A DNA stretch of 64,000 nucleotides from Hyphomicrobiales bacterium (GTDB lineage Bacteria; Pseudomonadota; Alphaproteobacteria; Rhizobiales; Rhizobiaceae). The stretch is taken from assembly GCA_900470805.1 (NCBI GenBank), contig UCCA01000034.1, positions 24,164 to 88,163 on the forward strand, in the 5' to 3' direction. The notes below the pieces were generated by a model. That model was given only the letters and a program-made list of their open reading frames with translations. It had not been told where the DNA came from and did no database searches. Positions 1-7,856 of the stretch are shown here, in pieces (the stretch's first letter is position 1; each line of letters begins with the position of its first letter). Made by a program: the position numbers and the translations under genes.

Positions 1-180
1 CGGATTGGGCAGGCTTGCGGCGAGAATGTTCAGCAATTGTCCGGTGCGCGGGCCGACGGCGCGCATGCGCATGTCCTGTCCGCCATCGCGTCCGCCCGGT
101 GCCTCGACGCGTGGAGCGCTGCGCTCGTTCTCCAGCATCTCATGGTAGGTGGCGAGTACGCTCTCGATCTTGCTGTCCAT
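1..180 (-). CDS. SAM-dependent O-methyltransferase-like protein, N-terminal part (runs off the window)
   Basis: An ATG at 180 opens a leftward frame that stays open to the window edge, giving the first 60 residues. The protein starts MDSKIESVLATYHEM and contains AVGPRTGQLLNILAASLPNP, which resembles the helix before the SAM-binding strand of class I O-methyltransferases, where a phrase on 'the group stays together' is followed by an ILELGT-like motif. That motif would lie beyond the edge, so the family call is an inference. The gene is divergent from lysC, with about 416 bases between the two starts. Confidence 0.5.
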   Translation of the reverse strand, partial: MDSKIESVLATYHEMLENERSAPRVEAPGGRDGGQDMRMRAVGPRTGQLLNILAASLPNP

Positions 181-596
181 GTCGTCGTGTTTCCTATCGC
201 ATGTCGCAAATGGTTCGGTCGACAGTGCATCAGCCAGCGTGCCGGCTGAAGTTAAACTTTGGCAATGATCCGACCTGTCGTCGGGCTGCGTGCTCCGTGA
301 CCTTTCGATGCTCAGGGTCGCGTCGTCGGCATCATCGCAGTTCTCTCCCGAAGGATCATCGCCCGGAATGCGGCCTGCAAATTCCGCGTGCAACAGGAGC
401 CGTCATTCTCCTTTCCCCACCTTGCCACCCCCGGACAAACTCGCTAAGAGACGCCGCAACTTGAGCCCTTGTGCGCAAGGCTTTAGAAGGGTTCCAGACT
501 AAAGAATTCTGGCTCTTCGGCCCTGTCGTTTCACGAGGCTTCGTCGTGCCGGGTCTGGCTTTCGTCTCTCCCGGCGGTTTGCTGTGGTAGAGGCTT
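181..596. other. Divergent intergenic region upstream of lysC
   Basis: No convincing gene lies here; the short open frames have no ribosome site or family resemblance. It must hold the promoters of lysC and of the leftward methyltransferase-like gene. A weak candidate for lysC is TTGAGC near 461 with a TTAGAA-like -10 near 483. Two short dyads are visible nearby: CCTTG-TGCG-CAAGG within the candidate spacer, and CCAGA-N9-TCTGG near 495-513. Confidence 0.3.
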
Positions 597-1871
597 ATGG
601 CACGCATCGTAATGAAGTTCGGCGGAACATCCGTCGCTGATCTGGACCGCATCCACAATGTTGCCCGCCACGTCAAACGCGAGGTCGATGCCGGTCACGA
701 AGTGGCCGTCGTCGTTTCCGCCATGTCGGGCAAGACCAACGAGCTGGTCGGCTGGGTACAGAACACGCCGAAGGTGGCCGGCAGCAACTCGCCGTTTTAC
801 GATGCGCGCGAATATGACGCCGTCGTCGCCTCGGGCGAGCAGGTAACGTCGGGTCTTCTGGCGATCGCGCTGCAGGCGTTGGATATCAATGCGCGCTCCT
901 GGCAGGGCTGGCAGATCCCGATCCGCACCGACAATGCCCATGGCGCGGCGCGCATCCTCGAGATCGACGGCGCCGACATCATCAAGCGCATGGGCGAGGG
1001 CCAGGTTGCCGTCATCGCCGGTTTCCAGGGCCTCGGCCCCGACAACCGCATCGCGACGCTCGGGCGCGGCGGTTCGGATACCTCGGCGGTGGCGATTGCT
1101 GCCGCGGTGAAGGCCGATCGCTGCGACATCTATACCGATGTCGATGGCGTCTACACGACCGACCCGCGCATCGTGCCGCAGGCGCGCCGCCTGAAGAAGA
1201 TCGCTTTCGAGGAAATGCTCGAAATGGCGTCGCTCGGCGCCAAGGTTCTGCAGGTTCGCTCGGTCGAGCTTGCCATGGTGTTCAAAGTGCGCACCTTCGT
1301 GCGCTCGTCGTTTGAAGATCCCGATGCTCCGGGCATGGGTGATTTCTTGAATCCGCCCGGAACGCTGATTTGTGACGAGGAAGAAATCGTGGAACAGGAA
1401 GTAGTCACCGGCATCGCCTATGCCAAGGATGAAGCGCAGATCTCGCTTCGCCGCCTCGCCGATCGGCCGGGCGTCTCCGCCGCGATCTTCGGACCGCTGG
1501 CCGAGAACCACATCAACGTCGACATGATCGTCCAGAACATCTCCGAAGACGGCTCGAAGACCGACATGACCTTCACCGTTCCGTCGGGCGATGTCGAAAA
1601 GGCGATCCGGGTGCTCGGCGAGCACAAGGAGACGATCGGCTACGACGTCGTCCAGAACGAATCGGGCCTGGTGAAGGTGTCGGTCATCGGCATCGGCATG
1701 CGCAGCCACGCCGGCGTCGCGGCGACCGCTTTCAAGGCACTTGCCGAGAAAGGCATCAACATCAAGGCGATCACCACGTCTGAAATCAAGATTTCTATCC
1801 TGATTGACGGTCCTTATGCGGAACTCGCTGTCAGGACTTTGCATTCCTGCTACGGTCTGGATAAGAATTGA
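597..1871 (+). CDS. lysC: Aspartate kinase
   Basis: Phosphorylates aspartate in the first step of the lysine, threonine and methionine pathway. The 424-residue protein carries the kinase signature KFGGTS at residues 7-12, a kinase domain to about residue 245, and two C-terminal ACT domains (about 265-400) that bind amino acid effectors. Its length fits the monofunctional, lysine/threonine-inhibited aspartokinase. The start is the ATG following GGTAGAGGCTT; the next ATG, six codons in, would cut the KFGG strand. It is the first gene of a rightward run with ptsP, prfA and prmC. Confidence 0.96.
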   Translation: MARIVMKFGGTSVADLDRIHNVARHVKREVDAGHEVAVVVSAMSGKTNELVGWVQNTPKVAGSNSPFYDAREYDAVVASGEQVTSGLLAIALQALDINARSWQGWQIPIRTDNAHGAARILEIDGADIIKRMGEGQVAVIAGFQGLGPDNRIATLGRGGSDTSAVAIAAAVKADRCDIYTDVDGVYTTDPRIVPQARRLKKIAFEEMLEMASLGAKVLQVRSVELAMVFKVRTFVRSSFEDPDAPGMGDFLNPPGTLICDEEEIVEQEVVTGIAYAKDEAQISLRRLADRPGVSAAIFGPLAENHINVDMIVQNISEDGSKTDMTFTVPSGDVEKAIRVLGEHKETIGYDVVQNESGLVKVSVIGIGMRSHAGVAATAFKALAEKGINIKAITTSEIKISILIDGPYAELAVRTLHSCYGLDKN

Positions 1872-1884
1872 TTCCTCGCAGGCC

Positions 1885-1917
1885 TGCCGCGCGTACAAGT
1901 TGAGAAGTGGCGCGGCA
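1885..1917 (+). terminator. Hairpin between lysC and ptsP
   Basis: Perfect 8-bp arms TGCCGCGC (1885-1892) and GCGCGGCA (1910-1917) enclose a 17-base loop, with no T-run after. It could be a processing site, a partial terminator or an mRNA-stabilising stem at the lysC 3' end. Confidence 0.35.
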
Positions 1918-1962
1918 CTCTGCCGGGCTACTTTTGCCTTTGTTTTTGGAGCTTGAGACGCA

Positions 1963-4230
1963 ATGAGAGACCTATCCGGCGGTCCGCGCGTGCTGCTCAA
2001 GCGGCTGCGCGAGTTGATGGCGGAGCCGCTGGAGCCACAGGAGCGGCTTGACCGGATCGTCAGCCAGATCGCCAGCAACATGGTGGCGGAAGTCTGCTCG
2101 GCCTATGTGCTGCGCTCGGACGGCGTGCTCGAACTGTATGCAACCGAGGGTCTGAACCGCGAAGCCGTCCACCTGGCGCAGCTGAAGATGGGCCAGGGCC
2201 TCGTCGGCACGATCGCCGCCTCGGCGCAGCCTCTCAATCTGTCGGACGCGCAATCGCATCCGGCCTTCCGCTATCTGCCGGAGACCGGCGAAGAGATCTA
2301 TCACTCCTTCCTCGGCGTGCCGATCCTGCGCGCCGGCCGGTCGCTCGGCGTTCTGGTCGTGCAGAACAAGGCAAGCCGCAACTATCGCGACGAAGAGCTC
2401 GAAGCGCTCGAGACGACGGCGATGGTGCTGGCCGAGATGATCGCCACCGGCGAACTCAAGAAGCTGACCAAGCCCGGCCTCGAACTCGACCTGACGCGGT
2501 CGGTGACCTTCGACGGCGACACCTATAACGAGGGCATCGGCCTCGGCTATGTCGTACTGCACGAACCGCGCATCGTCGTCACCAACCTTCTGAATGACGA
2601 CGCCGACAAGGAAATCCGGCGGCTGGCGGAATCGCTGGGATCGCTGCGCATCTCGATCGACGACCTGCTGTCGCAGCGCGACATGTCGATGGAAGGCGAA
2701 CACCGCGAGGTGCTCGAGACCTACCGGATGTTCGCGCATGACCAGGGCTGGGTGCGCAAACTTGAAGAGGCGATCCGCAACGGCCTGACGGCGGAAGCCG
2801 CGGTCGAGAAGGTGCAGAGCGACACCAAGGCGCGGATGATGCGCCTGACCGATCCGTATCTGCGCGAGCGGATGCACGACTTCGAGGATCTGGCCAACCG
2901 CCTGCTCAGGCAGCTGACCGGCTATACCGGCCGGACGTCTGGCGACGGCTTCCCGGCCGACGCGATCATTCTGGCGCGCGCCATGGGCGCCGCCGAGCTG
3001 CTCGACTATCCCCGCGCGAATGTGCGCGGCCTGGTTCTGGAAGAAGGTGCTGTTACCAGCCACGTCGTGATCGTGGCGCGTGCGATGGGCATTCCCGTCA
3101 TCGGCCAGGCGGCCGGTATCGTGGCGCTGGCGGAAAACGGCGATGCCGTGATCATCGACAGCGATGGCGGACACGTGCATCTGCGGCCGCTGCCGGAGCA
3201 TCAGCGCTCCTACGAGGAAAAGGTGCGGTTCCGTGCCCGCAGGCAGGAGCAGTTCCGGGCGCTACGCGCCGTCGAGCCGCTGACCAAGGACGGCCAGCGC
3301 GTATCGCTGCAGATGAACGCCGGCCTGCTGGTCGACCTGCCGCAGCTCTCTGAATCGGGCGCCGAAGGCATCGGCCTGTTCCGCACCGAGCTGCAGTTCA
3401 TGATAGCCTCGACGCTTCCCAAGGCGGAAGAGCAGGAACAGTTCTATCGCAGTGTGCTGAAGCAGGCGGCCGGACGCACGGTGACGTTCCGGACGCTCGA
3501 TATCGGTGGCGACAAGGTGGTGCCGTATTTCCGTGGCCACGAGGAAGAAAATCCGGCGCTCGGCTGGCGGGCGATCCGCCTGTCGCTGGATCGACCGGGC
3601 CTGCTGCGCACGCAGCTGCGCGCCATGCTGAAGGCTGCCGCCGGCATGGAACTGAAGATGATGGTGCCGATGGTGACCGAGGTTTCGGAAATCGCCGCGG
3701 TGCGCGAATTGTTGCAGAAGGAAGTGCAGCACCTGTCCCGTTTCGGCCATGGCTTGCCGCGCAAGCTGCAGTTCGGAGCGATGCTCGAGGTGCCTTCGCT
3801 GCTGTGGCAGTTGGACGAACTGATGGCGGCGGTCGATTTCGTGTCGGTCGGCTCCAACGATCTGTTCCAGTTCGCGATGGCGGTCGATCGCGGCAATGCG
3901 CGCGTTTCCGATCGCTTCGACACGCTGAGCAAGCCGTTCCTGCGCATCCTGCGCGACATCGTGCGGGCTGGCGAGCGCAACAAGACGCCGGTGACGCTGT
4001 GCGGCGAGCTGGCGGGCAAGCCGATTTCGGCGATGGCGCTGCTCGGTATCGGCTTCCGCTCGGTTTCAATGTCGCCGGCGTCGATCGGCCCGGTGAAGGC
4101 GATGCTGCTCGGGCTCGATGTCGGGGCGCTGGCCCATATCATGAACGAGGCGCTTGACGACACGAAGACGCCGACCTCGATGCGCGAGCTGCTTGCCCAT
4201 TTCGCCGACGCGCACAATATTCCTCTATAG
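1963..4230 (+). CDS. ptsP: Phosphoenolpyruvate-protein phosphotransferase PtsP (EI-Ntr)
   Basis: First enzyme of the nitrogen-type phosphotransfer chain: it takes phosphate from PEP and passes it to NPr. The 755-residue protein has an N-terminal GAF sensor domain (about 20-160), which separates EI-Ntr from the sugar enzyme EI. The swivelling phospho-histidine domain has its active His at residue 367 in a TSHVVIVARAMGIPV block, and the C-terminal PEP-binding barrel contains GAEGIGLFRTE and the catalytic CGELAGKP. In rhizobia this chain signals to potassium uptake, nitrogen and carbon-storage control. The start is the ATG at 1963 after GGAGCTTGAGACGC. prfA follows after 27 bases. Confidence 0.95.
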   Translation: MRDLSGGPRVLLKRLRELMAEPLEPQERLDRIVSQIASNMVAEVCSAYVLRSDGVLELYATEGLNREAVHLAQLKMGQGLVGTIAASAQPLNLSDAQSHPAFRYLPETGEEIYHSFLGVPILRAGRSLGVLVVQNKASRNYRDEELEALETTAMVLAEMIATGELKKLTKPGLELDLTRSVTFDGDTYNEGIGLGYVVLHEPRIVVTNLLNDDADKEIRRLAESLGSLRISIDDLLSQRDMSMEGEHREVLETYRMFAHDQGWVRKLEEAIRNGLTAEAAVEKVQSDTKARMMRLTDPYLRERMHDFEDLANRLLRQLTGYTGRTSGDGFPADAIILARAMGAAELLDYPRANVRGLVLEEGAVTSHVVIVARAMGIPVIGQAAGIVALAENGDAVIIDSDGGHVHLRPLPEHQRSYEEKVRFRARRQEQFRALRAVEPLTKDGQRVSLQMNAGLLVDLPQLSESGAEGIGLFRTELQFMIASTLPKAEEQEQFYRSVLKQAAGRTVTFRTLDIGGDKVVPYFRGHEEENPALGWRAIRLSLDRPGLLRTQLRAMLKAAAGMELKMMVPMVTEVSEIAAVRELLQKEVQHLSRFGHGLPRKLQFGAMLEVPSLLWQLDELMAAVDFVSVGSNDLFQFAMAVDRGNARVSDRFDTLSKPFLRILRDIVRAGERNKTPVTLCGELAGKPISAMALLGIGFRSVSMSPASIGPVKAMLLGLDVGALAHIMNEALDDTKTPTSMRELLAHFADAHNIPL

Positions 4231-4257
4231 TTCAAGACAAACAGAATCGGAGTAAGG

Positions 4258-5340
4258 GTGGCGAAGCTTCCCGTTGAAAAGATGCGCGAGCTGGAACGCC
4301 GTTTTGGCGAGATCGAAGCGCGCATGTCGGCCGGCCCCGCAGCCGACGTCTACGTCAAGCTTGCCTCCGAGTATTCCGAGCTGCAGCCCGTCGTGATGAA
4401 GATCCGCGACTACGAGAAGGCGCTGGCCGAGCTCAAGGATCTGGAATCGCTGCTGGAGGACAAGACGGTCGATCGCGAGATGCGCGACATGGCCGAAATG
4501 GAGCTGCCCGACGTCAAGGAACGGATCGAGGCGCTGGAGCAGGAAATCCAGATCCTGCTGCTGCCGAAGGACGCGGCCGACGAAAAGAGCGCGATCCTGG
4601 AAATCCGGGCCGGTACCGGCGGATCGGAAGCGGCGCTGTTTGCCGGCGACCTGTTTCGCATGTACGAGCGCTATGCCGCCGCTCGTGGCTGGAAGGTCGA
4701 GGTTCTCTCGTCGAGCGACGGTGAGGCCGGTGGCTTCAAGGAAATCATCGCGACCATCACAGGCAAGGGCGTGTTCGCCAAGCTGAAATTCGAGAGCGGC
4801 GTTCACCGGGTACAGCGCGTGCCGGAGACGGAAGCGGGCGGGCGCATCCATACGTCGGCGGCGACCGTCGCCGTGCTGCCCGAGGCGGAGGAGATCGATA
4901 TCGAGATCCGCCAGGAAGATATCCGTATAGACACGATGCGCTCGTCCGGCGCCGGCGGCCAGCACGTCAACACGACAGACTCAGCCGTGCGCATCACTCA
5001 CCTGCCGACCGGCATCGTCGTCACCAGTTCGGAAAAATCGCAGCACCAGAACCGCGCCAAGGCGATGCAGGTGCTGCGCTCCAGGCTGTATGACGCAGAG
5101 CGTCAGCGCGCCGACAGCGAGCGCTCAGCCGACCGTAAGAGCCAGGTCGGTTCGGGCGACCGCTCGGAGCGCATCCGCACCTACAATTTCCCGCAGGGCC
5201 GCGTGACGGACCACCGCATCAACCTGACGCTCTACAAGCTCGACCGGATGATGATCGGGGAGATCGACGAGATCGTCGATGCGCTGATGGCGGACTACCA
5301 GGCGAGCCAGCTGGCGCAACTCGGCGAGCAGTCGCTATGA
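4258..5340 (+). CDS. prfA: Peptide chain release factor 1
   Basis: Recognises UAA and UAG stop codons in the ribosomal A site and triggers peptide release. The 360-residue protein has the catalytic GGQ at about 233-235 (GAGGQHVNTTDSAVR) and the codon-reading P-x-T tripeptide as PET in QRVPETEAGGRIHTSA. The start is GTG at 4258, preceded by GGAGTAAG with close spacing; no ATG fits the conserved N-terminus. Its last bases overlap the prmC start (ATGA), matching the functional link, since PrmC methylates the GGQ glutamine. Confidence 0.96.
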   Translation: MAKLPVEKMRELERRFGEIEARMSAGPAADVYVKLASEYSELQPVVMKIRDYEKALAELKDLESLLEDKTVDREMRDMAEMELPDVKERIEALEQEIQILLLPKDAADEKSAILEIRAGTGGSEAALFAGDLFRMYERYAAARGWKVEVLSSSDGEAGGFKEIIATITGKGVFAKLKFESGVHRVQRVPETEAGGRIHTSAATVAVLPEAEEIDIEIRQEDIRIDTMRSSGAGGQHVNTTDSAVRITHLPTGIVVTSSEKSQHQNRAKAMQVLRSRLYDAERQRADSERSADRKSQVGSGDRSERIRTYNFPQGRVTDHRINLTLYKLDRMMIGEIDEIVDALMADYQASQLAQLGEQSL

Positions 5341-6218
5341 ACGAGAGCGGGAAACAGGTCTGTTCGACGGTTTCCCAATGGCTGGCCGAGGCTCGCCGGC
5401 GCTTCACCGAGGCCGGGATCGACGATCCGGCGGCCGATGCGCGGGTGCTGGTTTCGGGTCTGCTCGGCCTGTCGACCACCGAGATGCTGACGCGCGGCAA
5501 CGAGGCTGTCTCAGCCGAGGCGGAGAGCAGCATCGCCGCTGCGATCGAGCGGCGGCTGGGGCGTGAGCCGGTGCATCGCATTCTGGGCGAGCGCGAGTTC
5601 TACGGCCTGCCGCTGTCGCTTTCCGCCGAGACGCTGGAGCCGCGGCCCGATACGGAAATCCTTGTCGACACGATGCTGCCCTATCTGCGCGACCTTGCAA
5701 AGGCCGCGGGGCGTATCCACCTACTCGATATGGGAACGGGAACAGGGGCGATTTGCCTTGCGCTGCTCGCCGAATGTCCCGAAGCTTCCGGTATCGGCAG
5801 CGATATCTCCGAGGGCGCGTTGGCGACGGCGCGATCCAACGCGGCGCGGAACGGCCTGCATGATCGGTTCGAGGCCGTCCAGTCGAACTGGTTCGGGGAT
5901 ATCCACGGAACGTTTCACGCGATTGTCTCAAATCCGCCCTATATAGCTTCCAGTGTCGTTGACACTCTTGCTCCCGAAGTGACAAAATTTGATCCGGCTG
6001 CCGCACTGGATGGCGGCCAGGATGGGCTTGACGCCTACAGATCCATTGCCAAGGATGCTGCAAGGTTCATGCACCCCGCCGGTGTCATCGGACTGGAGAT
6101 AGGCTACGATCAGCGGACCGACGTGACCGGCGTTTTCGAGGCCGAGGGCTTCAAATGCCTGGAATCCGTAAAGGATTACGGACAGAACGATCGTGTGCTT
6201 GTGTTCGCACTGAGATGA
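5337..6218 (+). CDS. prmC: Release factor glutamine methyltransferase PrmC (HemK)
   Basis: Methylates the glutamine of the GGQ motif in release factors using SAM. The 293-residue protein has an N-terminal helical domain and a Rossmann methyltransferase domain with DMGTGTGAICLALL as the SAM loop and NPPY at about 199-202, the signature of N5-glutamine methyltransferases. The start ATG overlaps the prfA stop by four bases, so the pair is probably translationally coupled. Length and order are normal for the family. Confidence 0.95.
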   Translation: MNESGKQVCSTVSQWLAEARRRFTEAGIDDPAADARVLVSGLLGLSTTEMLTRGNEAVSAEAESSIAAAIERRLGREPVHRILGEREFYGLPLSLSAETLEPRPDTEILVDTMLPYLRDLAKAAGRIHLLDMGTGTGAICLALLAECPEASGIGSDISEGALATARSNAARNGLHDRFEAVQSNWFGDIHGTFHAIVSNPPYIASSVVDTLAPEVTKFDPAAALDGGQDGLDAYRSIAKDAARFMHPAGVIGLEIGYDQRTDVTGVFEAEGFKCLESVKDYGQNDRVLVFALR

Positions 6219-6562
6219 TTGGCTGCGAAGGACTGTACTGCATAGTCCATTGGTGGCATTGCGAAGAAAAGGCTTGGATTTAAACGGGAAGCAATATAGG
6301 TTGCCCCCACGTATTGGAGAGATAGGTCAGAACGATGAGTCGTTCGAAGCTAGCTCGGCCTCGGGGGTCCGCTCTCTTAAACGAGAGCTTCAAAGGTTGA
6401 ATACGACCCAATGCGTGAATCAGTCAAACTGACTTGAGAACAAGCGGCAGGTTGGCGCAAAGGCGCATTATGCTTGCGGCACAAAAGCCCTGAGCCGGTT
6501 GATCCGGCCGCGGCTGACGGTGCCATCACTCCACACAAACAGAGAATTCAGGTGAACGATCG
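6219..6562 (+). promoter_or_regulatory. Structured leader region before the DUF4167 gene
   Basis: There is no supported gene in these 344 bases. Three short perfect hairpins sit within about 105 bases: GAACGA-TGAG-TCGTTC (6330-6345), GCTCTC-TTAAAC-GAGAGC (6371-6388) and AGTCA-AAC-TGACT (6422-6434). The region could be the 5' leader of the next gene or a small RNA. A 60-codon frame at 6250-6432 runs through the hairpins, has no ribosome site and looks accidental. Confidence 0.3.
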
Positions 6563-7525
6563 ATGAGGCCAGGACAGCAGAACAAACGCGGTCGCGGGCG
6601 TACCAACAACAATGGCGGCGGCGGTGGCGGAAACAACAATAATAATAACAACTTCAACCGCAAGGGTGGCAATCCGCTGACGCGGACCTACGATAGCTCC
6701 GGCCCAGATGTGAAGATCCGTGGCACTGCCCAGCACATCGCTGAAAAATATGCGCAGCTCGGTCGCGACGCGCAGAGCTCCGGCGACCGCGTGATCGCCG
6801 AGAACTACCTGCAGCACGCCGAACACTACTATCGCATCATTGCTGCCGCCCAGGCGCAGATGCAGGAACGCGGGCAGCGCGACGAGCGTGGCGAATATGA
6901 TCGTGACGGCTCCGAGCGTGATGGCGACGACATGGACGGCTCCGACAACGACGACGCCGTCGTGGTTCAGCCGCCGCGCCAGCAGCAGGAGTATCAGCAG
7001 CGTCGTAATGACGAGCAGCCACGTCGCAACAACAATAATGACGAGCAGCAGCCGCGCCGTTCGGATGAACAGCCGCGCCGCAACAACGACGAGCAGCGCC
7101 AGCGCCGCAATAATGACGAGCAGCCGCGTCGCAACAACGCCAACAACAACACGAGCGACGAGCAGCCTCAGGTGCAGGCTCAGCCGGTGAGCGAAGAGCA
7201 GCCGCAGCCACAGCCGCGCCGCAGCGACGAGCAGCCCGCACCGCGCCAGCCGCGCCGTCGCGAGGAGCGTGCCGCGCCGGCAGTTGTTGCCGCCGCACCT
7301 CAGCCGGAGGTGATCGACGGTACCGGCCCTCAGCCCGAGATCGAAGGCATCCCTGCCGAGGTTTCGATGGACGAGGAAAGCGGTGCGGCAACGACGCGCC
7401 AGCCGCGTCGCCGCAGCGCCACCCCGCGTCCGCGCCGTCCGCGTCGCGCCGAAGGTGAAGCTGCTGCCGAAGGTGATGCAGCCGCCGGCGAAGCACCTGA
7501 ACTGGCTGAAGCCGCTTCGGAATAA
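6563..7525 (+). CDS. DUF4167 domain protein with low-complexity RNA-binding-like tail
   Basis: A 320-residue protein of a family found in Rhizobiales and relatives. The N-terminus is Gln/Arg/Gly/Asn-rich (MRPGQQNKRGRGRTNNN) and is followed by the conserved core from about residue 35 to 100, with the pattern RTYDSSGPDVKIRGTA and an alpha-helical stretch HIAEKYAQLGRDAQSSGDR. From about residue 140 it is a low-complexity tail built from DEQPRRNN-like units, then an Arg/Ala/Pro-rich end. The biochemical role is unknown; RGR/RGG-like and Arg-Asn repeats suggest RNA binding, which is inference. The ribosome site AGGTGA lies eight bases before the ATG. A strong terminator follows. Confidence 0.85.
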   Translation: MRPGQQNKRGRGRTNNNGGGGGGNNNNNNNFNRKGGNPLTRTYDSSGPDVKIRGTAQHIAEKYAQLGRDAQSSGDRVIAENYLQHAEHYYRIIAAAQAQMQERGQRDERGEYDRDGSERDGDDMDGSDNDDAVVVQPPRQQQEYQQRRNDEQPRRNNNNDEQQPRRSDEQPRRNNDEQRQRRNNDEQPRRNNANNNTSDEQPQVQAQPVSEEQPQPQPRRSDEQPAPRQPRRREERAAPAVVAAAPQPEVIDGTGPQPEIEGIPAEVSMDEESGAATTRQPRRRSATPRPRRPRRAEGEAAAEGDAAAGEAPELAEAASE

Positions 7526-7566
7526 AGCCTGCTGTTTCTCCCGCCGGGAGAGCGTTGAAATGTTTG

Positions 7567-7593
7567 GAAAGGGCGCCCTATCGGCGCCCTTTC
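7567..7593 (+). terminator. Rho-independent-type terminator after the DUF4167 gene
   Basis: Perfect 11-bp arms GAAAGGGCGCC and GGCGCCCTTTC flank the loop CTATC, giving a very stable stem that ends in TTTC. Confidence 0.8.
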
Positions 7594-7856
7594 TGCGCTT
7601 CAGTTGCGGTGTGTATTTTATGCAAGAAATACATCATGAGTTTTGAGGGTGCTGTATATTAAATTAGCTATTACTTGGATACGAAACATTAACCCTCCCG
7701 GGATGATCATCGGTTGTGAGGGCTTCGTGTAATGCGATCAGGGATATATGCAGCTTTGCCTCTGGAAAACTGCAAATCGACCGGAAATGCGCAGCCGAAG
7801 ACCCCTCTAACAGAACGCGCCGCCCGCTGTTGGCGTCGCAGCAATGGGGGACAGGA

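Noticed and set aside
531..2081. A 516-codon frame opposite lysC
   Set aside because: It mirrors lysC in the antisense direction and has no ribosome site or known domain.
6250..6432. A 60-codon frame upstream of the DUF4167 gene
   Set aside because: No ribosome site, no hydrophobic or known segment, and it overlaps three hairpins.
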